The notes beneath the pieces were generated by a model. That model did not search any database. It was not told the DNA's origin and saw nothing but the letters and a program-made list of their open reading frames with translations. Positions 57,496 through 64,000 of a stretch of 64,000 nucleotides of DNA are shown in pieces. Within the stretch, counting starts at the first letter, position 1. Each line of letters starts with the position of its first letter. Source of the DNA: Azorinus chamasolen (taxonomy: Eukaryota; Mollusca; Bivalvia; Cardiida; Solecurtidae); NCBI GenBank assembly GCA_963576725.1, contig OY755238.1:28415201-28479200 (forward strand), given 5' to 3'. Made by a program: the position numbers and the translations under genes.

Positions 57496-58189
57496 TCTGG
57501 CGTTTGTCTGGATGATATATACTCAATCCCTTGTGTTATGATTTCGCAATTGTGGGTGTGGGTGCATCGTCGAACTACACATAGTACTTTGGTGTTTCTA
57601 TGACCTTGGCCCTGACGTTCACCTGAATCTTATTAAAATTGTGTCAGGAAACTTGGAGGGTAGCTTGTCCTAGGATTTCCAACTTATATACTGACCGTGA
57701 CCTAAATTCAAAAATAAGTTTGTAACATTTGCCTGAACTATATTTTCTGAACAGCTTACGTCACTGTGTCCACTTAGATCAGTAGCGACCACGAATGTAA
57801 ATTGATATAACTACCCTGCATAAAGGACCTTAAATAAAACGTAACACAGCGTCACCCATGTATACTTGTAATAGCAATACATATTCCCTGTTAGTCTACA
57901 TTCAAAGCAAGGTAGAGCAGTCTGCGGTAGTGTGATAAATTACATAAAACGTACCATTTTAGAAGCTGGGAACAACGCAAATATGTTTTTAATACTCTGT
58001 ATGCTCACGCCTAAGAATAAGTGTTTTCGTTACTATAGGGTATGTTTGTGTTGTTTTGTTGTTGATGTTTGTGTACTCTACGTTTTTATTTGGGGAATAT
58101 GCTCAAGAGGTGTGTACGTTTGCCCTGTGTGTGTTATGTTTAGTTTTAAGTTTCGGGTTTGCGTTTACGATGAGGTTGGTGGATGTTAA

Positions 58190-58312
58190 GGTGTGAGGTA
58201 AAAATGCCAGGTAAACATTCAATAGGTAAATATGCCATGGATAAAAATGTCTTTGGTTAATATGCCATAGGTAAAAATGCAATAGGTAAAGTGCCAGAAG
58301 AATATAAAACAA
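58190..58312 (+). repeat. Iterated AGGTAAAAATGCC phrase, left arm
   Basis: About seven degenerate copies of ATAGGTAAAAATGCC. An inverted cluster of the same phrase is at 61687-61760. Confidence 0.65.
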
Positions 58313-58817
58313 TTTGGTAACACTGTATATTGATTTTTTAAAAGGAAAAAATGTATAGTGTGAAAAATATGTTATAATATCATCTAACATAATGATGAAA
58401 TTCGGTAACTTAAAACCATTTAAATATCATATTATATATAAAACCATTTTTATTATCTTAGACTCAAAGTCTTAATGCCAGAATATTGGTTTTTTGCACA
58501 TGTATACGCTTTGAGTAGGCTGTATATTTAAAAAGATATACTTGAATAAAATGATAGGGATGTGAGTGGGAGTTATAAATACTCCTAACAAACAGTGTAT
58601 GAGTGATGTGTGTCGGTGTTTTCAATACCTTCCAGAAAGTAAATACTAACAAACAAAAACGTCTTTCAAATACCACTATCATAGCCATCTGACCTGGGTC
58701 TACTCTGTTTGCGTGATAACACGTTTATATGAGGGAAAGGGTTAATAAGCAAATATTACTTATGTTAAATTTAACACATTGCATTTAATCTGAACAGCAT
58801 AATTAGATTTGATCTTT
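58313..58817. other. No gene; HP half-palindrome end
   Basis: GGGTCTACTCTGTTTGCGTG with GTTTATATGAGGGAAAGGGT TAA at about 58697-58745 is the right end of an HP MITE. The rest is AT-rich and unrecognised. Confidence 0.45.
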
Positions 58818-59096
58818 AACCCTTTCCCTGGTCTATATCTACTTGTCGGATCCTTGACCAGGGGAACTAAAACAATAAATAGGATAGTGAGTGAGTGAAC
58901 GAATATCTACTGAATATTCATGGAGAAAAATAGTTTAACAAGGATGTGGAATAATTATGCCATGTTAGATACTAGACTGTTAGATTTGTCAAATTTATTG
59001 TGCAAAGTATACCCTGATCAGACATCTCCTATAGGAGCTGTCTGGTCTGGGTTTTCTCTGTTTACTAGTGCCAGGAATATGAGGGGAAAGGTTAAT
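58818..59096 (+). repeat. HP-family palindromic MITE, full length
   Basis: TTTAACCCTTTCCCTGGTCT start, TACTGAATATTCATGGAGAA inside, palindrome CCTGATCAGACATCTCCTAT with its arm AGGAGCTGTCTGGTCTGGG, end ATGAGGGGAAAGGTTAA. About 279 bp. Confidence 0.75.
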
Positions 59097-59234
59097 TGAA
59101 ATCCCACTCATATTTTACCCTCAACTTCACAGTTTGCGAGTAATCTGTAGTAAAGTGGTAGTTCAGTTCCTTTGATTTGGGGTCTGAATCTAAATAATAA
59201 AATGATTTTATATATAATATTTATGGTTACTTTC

Positions 59235-60110
59235 TATTTGCGACTATATCGTTTCAAATGACTTTGATGTGGTAGCAATTACGGAAACCTGGCTAAGTAG
59301 TTCTGTTGACAATTCGTGCTTAAATGAACTTGTTCCTCTTCATTACAAAAACCGAACATATCCCTCGCTGCAATGGCAACCGTGGCGGTGGGGTAGCAAT
59401 CAGACATAAGGCTTCAATTGGACTTCGGCTAGAGACAATGATTTCTCAAATTGTGTTTACATGGACTGCTTTATAAGTATCCGAGATTTCACTCTGCGCA
59501 TAGTAGTTGTTTATAGACCATGACCATCGAGTGGAAATGGTATACAAACTAGAGATTTTCTTGAAAATGAGTGCCCATTGTTCTTATCTAAATGTGCGAC
59601 CACCGACAGACCGGTCGTCATTGTAGGGGATTTAAACATCCACCTTGACATGCCAAATGACAGAAACACTGCTAACTTTGTTAGTACACTCGAATCATTT
59701 GAACTGAGACAGCATTTGAATGAAGTCACTCATATAAGGGGACATACGCTTGATGTTGTTATTACACGGGATGATGACGAATGTGTGTCAAACATTGAAG
59801 TCCGACTGTCCGACAGTAGTGGTAAAATTTCGCGAGATCATTTTTCTGCACGTTTGGAAGCCAATGCCACAAAACTTAGTTCATTTCGGAAACTTAGGGC
59901 AATTAATGTCGAATCATTCAAAAGAGATTGCTCAACTCAGAACCCATCGAAGCAATTATGCAAACGACAGATGTTGATGAGCTGGTTAAATAATTTACAC
60001 AAACACCGGCAGCACATGTCAATAAACATGCACCACCGTGTACTAAATCAATAACGCTCAGACCATCATGTCCTTGGTATACCCAAGGTCACCCAATGTC
60101 CTTATTTGCG
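59235..60110 (+). pseudogene. Non-LTR retrotransposon, AP-endonuclease-like domain (second copy)
   Basis: Codons DYIVSNDFDVVAITETWLSS (about 59243-59302) give the ITETWL motif. Then come VVVYRP, DRPVVIVGDLNIHLDMPNDR, LESFELRQHLNEVTHIRGHT, LDVVITRD and ISRDHFSA. The ET, GDLN and DH residues of the EEP fold are visible. The frame 59578-60051 is open, but others are needed upstream, and no reverse transcriptase follows. It is a 5' fragment of the family also found at 32395-32850 in the opposite orientation. Confidence 0.85.
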
Positions 60111-60599
60111 CTTACCAGTGAACTGGGTCAGGTAATATATGGACAGTGGGCATGTTAAGTCTGTACGGTCTGACGCAGCATCGCGTGTCTCAGTCAGTCT
60201 TGATTTGTCCGACATGATTACTTTGCCATGGCAGCCGGTTGTAGGAACAGAATACGGGATACCCCTTTAGCTCTACCTTGGCTGGGCTTTTCGGGTTCCC
60301 ATAATAGGACATCTTACTCTGTAATTAATATTTGGATATACCCTATTACAACTCCGATAAAACACGGGTTATCCTTTGTGTACTCCCTCATTGCCATAGC
60401 AGGTCGAATAGTGTTTCATGGAGGGGTTCCATATTGCGCGTATATAACAGTTGTTTATTTGTATTGCTTAGTTTATATGCATGAACTTCAAATTGATCTG
60501 TTCTTTTACCCAATTTTCCAATATACGTAAGGCAATATTTTATGTGTAGTGTTGTACGCCAAAGAAATGTACCCAAGTATGTTGGATTTGGGTCGTAAC

Positions 60600-60760
60600 T
60601 GTGTGACGTACTGACACTGTGCATAGACTGTTACATTCAAGTTTTTTTGTGATCTGAGTGCGTTGACATAATATGACACCGTATCTATGTGAAGCGCTTT
60701 TGAACGCACATAGCCTGTGTGAAAAGAGCGCTATATAAATTTGGTATAATAATAATAATT
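60600..60760 (+). repeat. SINE/LINE-like 3' end with (ATA)n
   Basis: AGAGCGCTATATAAATTTGG followed by TATAATAATAATAATTATAAT is a common retroposon tail in marine invertebrates. The head was not identified. Confidence 0.5.
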
Positions 60761-60828
60761 ATAATATGATATCATTACATATTTTTAAACACTATACAGT
60801 TTTCATTTTATAAATTAAAAATACAATT

Positions 60829-61668
60829 CCCCCATTCCACTAGGCGGCGCTCTACGGCGATCTTCGCGCTCGGAAGGAGTGTCATTGATCTATTCCGGAT
60901 GGGGCGATATATGGATCCGATTACTACCAGATAACGCTCCAGTTGCGATTCAGTAGCGATCTGTACGATCCGATAGAGACTTGATAACATTTGGTCGCAA
61001 CCCAATTCCTAAAAAAATGTTGCGACCCTCGATGATCTGTTGTCGCTTCGTTGGCGATTCAGGGCTAGTAAGAGGCGATCCAATGAGCTCTATTTGCGCT
61101 CCGATATCGATCCCTGTGATCTATGGCGCTCAAGTAAGATCCGATAACGATCTCGGCGACCAATGAAAATTCATTATCGCTCAATTAGCGCTTCAGGCGA
61201 TCCAATTTTAACGAGATGCTATGAAAACCCGTGGCGTTCTACCACGCTCAACTGTTTTACGCTTGGCTGCAGAGGAGTGCGAAGACATGAGAGTCAAATA
61301 TTTTTGGAGAACGGTAGATAGATAGACAACAAGAAGCATTAAATAGAAAAAACGGTGGCGCTCGAGGGCGATTCGATAGCGCTTCAGTTACGATTTTGGC
61401 GATCAAGCAGCGCTCCGATGGCGATTCTGGTGATCAGGTATCGCTCCGATGGCGATTTAGGCGCTCAAGTGGCGATTTGATGGCGTTCTGGGCGGAGCGC
61501 CACAGAACTTTGTCCAGGGGAGTAGACAGACGGCGACCTTGGCGATCATGGAGATCTGATAGAGATCCACTAGAGATCAGGTGGCGCTTCTGGCGATCGT
61601 GGCGCTCTATTTGGCGATATGTGGCGCTCTCACAGAGCGCTATAGATCTCCGCCTAGTGGAACGGGGG
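60829..61668. mobile_element. TIR element packed with GGCGATC / GCGCTC phrases
   Basis: Termini CCCCCATTCCACTAGGCGG (left) and its inverse CCGCCTAGTGGAACGGGGG (right) match with one difference. The interior is a dense shuffle of GGCGAT, GATCCGATA and GCGCTC phrases in both orientations. It is broken at about 61230-61350 by an unrelated insert. No transposase is present; open frames inside reflect the phrase composition. Confidence 0.75.
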
Positions 61669-61686
61669 TATTACCAAATTGTTTTA

Positions 61687-61760
61687 TATACCTCTGGCAG
61701 TTTTACCTGGACGTTTTACCTATGACATTTTTACCTATTAGGGCATTTTTACCTACATTC
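61687..61760 (-). repeat. Iterated AGGTAAAAATGCC phrase, right (inverted) arm
   Basis: GGCAGTTTTACCTGGACGTT, TTACCTATGACATTTTTACC and TATTAGGGCATTTTTACCTA are inverted versions of the phrase at 58190-58312. Confidence 0.65.
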
Positions 61761-62024
61761 GGTTTGGTATTTATTTAAATATATATATTTGTTTAGTTCC
61801 GTCACTCACATTATTTGTATCGACATAACCTGTCCCATGACAAAGTATGTGTGTATTCCTCTTTCAAACAATTCCATGAATTTGACTCCATTTATACTTT
61901 GTGGTGTCTTATAGTTTAACTAATATATTAAGGCTGTCGTAATTATATGCCTTAAAATTGTGTTTAGTACTTTCTTATCGGAAACCAGGGTTCATTTATT
62001 ATTTGTTATTTTATGCTGTTTCAG

Positions 62025-62138
62025 GTCACCGTTTTTCGGGAGTTTTTCCTGTCAATGAATCTACCCTATGCTGTGATCAAAGGTGAAGAGTTTGACCTAC
62101 AACTACTGGTCTTCAATTACAAACCTAACCCTGTCAGG
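62025..62138 (+). CDS. TEP/A2M-family gene, exon 9 (FFLSMNLPY / GEEF segment)
   Basis: The exon runs from GCTGTTTCAG| to |GTACGT, 114 nt, phase 0 in and out. It encodes VTVFREFFLSMNLPYAVIKG then EEFDLQLLVFNYKPNPVR. The spaced motifs VF..FF, LPY.V..GE and FNY are classic for the MG7 region of thioester proteins. The gene must continue past the window with CUB, the thioester domain (GCGEQ in active members) and the receptor-binding domain. No further exon was recognised in 62139-64000. Confidence 0.9.
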
Positions 62139-62760
62139 GTACGTAACCACACGACATGTCTGGTAACAATATGAACTCTACACTTAGAAAATAAGACATG
62201 TGTTATATACATGTAATATGAACTATTGGTAATACAAACAGATGGTCCTGAAGCAAATTATTCGAAGAATATGCAATTATATAGTTTGGTTTTCATTATT
62301 TTATTTTGATGTGCAATAGTGATACATCTTTGTACTTTCGTGTATGCCCCATTTTGTCAATGTATACATATACAGTCGGTGAATATTTCTAGTACTATCA
62401 GTGGTAGATGCATTATGTAAGGCATATGTTCATGTTTTTCACATTCTAATTATCTATTTATATTTCATAAAAGATACACCATTGTCTTTAAAGCTACAGG
62501 TATTACATTTTTCAAGCATTTTCGATAATGGTAAATGAATCTCAAATTCAGACTTTATTTTGCGGTCCCAATTTAATACGTCTATGTCTCTTAAATATCA
62601 TTTCAGTATTAGAATGATTTTCCATTGATTATTTACGTACATCCCTGTTAGTGTGCTAGTATATATTTATTACATACATTTTGAAGCAATTGACCGACTT
62701 TAAACAATCATCGCAGTGTACACAATATAATGTTCATGTTGAACACACAGTTGATCCTGC
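62139..62760. other. Intron 9, nothing recognised
   Basis: AT-rich intron sequence after exon 9. No next exon was seen. Confidence 0.4.
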
Positions 62761-63125
62761 TACAGTGCTCCCTCCCTACAACGGCCCTCTCAATAACGAT
62801 TCCCTCCTTACAACAACGCATGTCACTGTTTCCGAAACAACAAGGCTCCAGAAACAACTTTTTTCCATCGTATTTTCTTTATGCCTCTATCAAACCATAT
62901 GTTGTGACCACTCTTTAGAATCGTCACAAAGTGACGATTCTAAAGAGTGGTCACAACATAGGGTTTGATTGAGGCATGACGGGTTTAGTTCTCGAAATAC
63001 ACCTTATCTGGGGATCTGCAAACAAGCTAATTATGTTTGAATTTCCCTCCCTATAACAACTCCCTCTGAACAACAATACAATCTTCGTATCCCAAAGGGT
63101 GTCGTTGTAGAGAGGGAGCACTGTA
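62761..63125. repeat. TIR MITE with internal perfect hairpin
   Basis: 22-bp termini TACAGTGCTCCCTCCCTACA AC and its inverse (63104-63125) differ at one base. Inside, 62881-62927 and 62931-62977 are 47-bp arms with two mismatches and a 3-nt loop. Confidence 0.85.
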
Positions 63126-64000
63126 CATACTTTTGCGTTTGTTTCTTTCTCATGTCTAAAATACGTTTGAATACATACACGTATATGGCTGAAACATCTT
63201 TCCAGAGTTCCCGATAAATTATGATCACTTCTGCTTAAAGAAAATATATAAACGTGAAAAATTTATCTTGCAACAGTTGAACCAGAATGTTTACAGTTAT
63301 GTGTGCTCTTACATTTGATATATATGACTATTATTACCACTGAATAGCTGCGTTGTAGTGAACAATTACAGCTTAACCATGTTCTCAATTAAACATCTTT
63401 CTACCCATTTGTAAACTTATACTATCCACAATCCGGCAGCGCTTATAGGGTCTATTCTGTATGCTTATGGAATAATATGGATACGATTCTACGGTCAAAT
63501 ATCCATGTGTGCATGTGTCATTCTAAAAACTATTTATGTCAACATTGTTTGCATTAATATTTATAGAGTAAAGGGTTTAAGTGGAAAAAACAGTAAACCA
63601 GGGAGATCCACGCACAAAGGAGTACGGCATCAAACATCAGCAAACATGAAACTGCACAATTACAAGAAGAAACGTGACATAACGCATACCAAGACTAACA
63701 CATTTTATTTAAAACATTGATTTTATAACATAAGACGTGGCCTCAGCGTGACGTAATACTATCATATATAATTTGATATTCACGGGCATATATTCACTAG
63801 TGAATAACATTCGAACGACCTAACTGTACTCATACGCGCTGTCAAAACTAACTGGCGGACGGTGACCTACCTGTCAACGATTGAGTCACGATAGATGACA
63901 AAGGACTATTTGCACTTGCGCCTTAATTTCGATAAAATAATACAAATTATAATCGCCGTCAGAAAATATATACAACATGTATGCCAAAAAAGATCTACCA
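63126..64000. other. No gene seen; one decayed HP palindrome end
   Basis: GGGTCTATTCTGTATGCTTA at about 63449 and AGAGTAAAGGGTTTAAG at about 63565 look like decayed HP MITE parts. A 71-codon open frame at 63505-63720 has no recognised domain. Confidence 0.4.

Noticed and set aside
1..64000. CRISPR array, prokaryotic operons or phage genes
   Set aside because: The repeated units are dispersed and unequal in spacing, no cas-like or compact gene strings exist, and coding sequence is split by GT-AG introns.

Overview
This window is eukaryotic and reads as an animal genome, most likely a bivalve mollusc and possibly a clam. It is AT-rich and intron-rich, with GT-AG splice sites, dense interspersed repeats and no operon-like gene packing. 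The organism call is inference. It rests mainly on the repeat content: Naiad-type Penelope-like retroelements with in-frame UGA codons, GGGGGCAT/GTCTGT-type short repeats, and many palindromic short elements.

One host gene can be supported. It lies on the + strand and spans about 12.1-62.1 kb. It is the middle part of a thioester-containing protein of the alpha-2-macroglobulin/CD109/TEP family. Nine exons are placed with phase-consistent splice sites and encode about 343 residues. They cover the end of MG5, MG6 and its bait-like insert, the FPETWLW segment, and the PDTITSW / VFREFF / LPYAVIKGEEF segments. Both gene ends, including the thioester motif, lie outside the window. The bait-like segment is encoded by a glycine-repeat exon, a 36-nt exon and a Pro/Thr-rich exon. 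The first two look like diverged tandem duplicates in the same phase, which suggests alternative splicing.

The very large introns (one is 20 kb) are filled with retroelement debris. More than 20 copies or fragments of Penelope-like elements fall into at least three related families, called A, B and C here. The most complete, a family B copy at about 43.0-46.7 kb, has the order GIY-YIG endonuclease, C/GHVITG linker, reverse transcriptase. This permuted order defines the Naiad/Chlamys branch. Two separate copies share an in-frame UGA at the same reverse-transcriptase position. A third UGA sits at an expected cysteine of the endonuclease. Both facts fit selenocysteine use, which has been described for clam Naiads.

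Layout: 1-12.1 kb holds palindromic MITEs, a (GA)n tract, foldback elements, a LINE fragment and tRNA-like relics. 12.1-24.8 kb holds exons 1-6, Naiad A, B and C pieces, the R1 repeat and a dead Tc1/mariner. 24.8-35.8 kb is an intron full of R1, Naiad and a LINE endonuclease fragment. 36-56 kb is the large intron with the best Naiad copies, a 0.5-kb short repeat and a 3.2-kb element with 19-bp inverted termini. 56-64 kb holds exons 8-9, a tRNA-SINE, a second LINE endonuclease, a motif-iterated TIR element and a near-perfect 97-bp hairpin.
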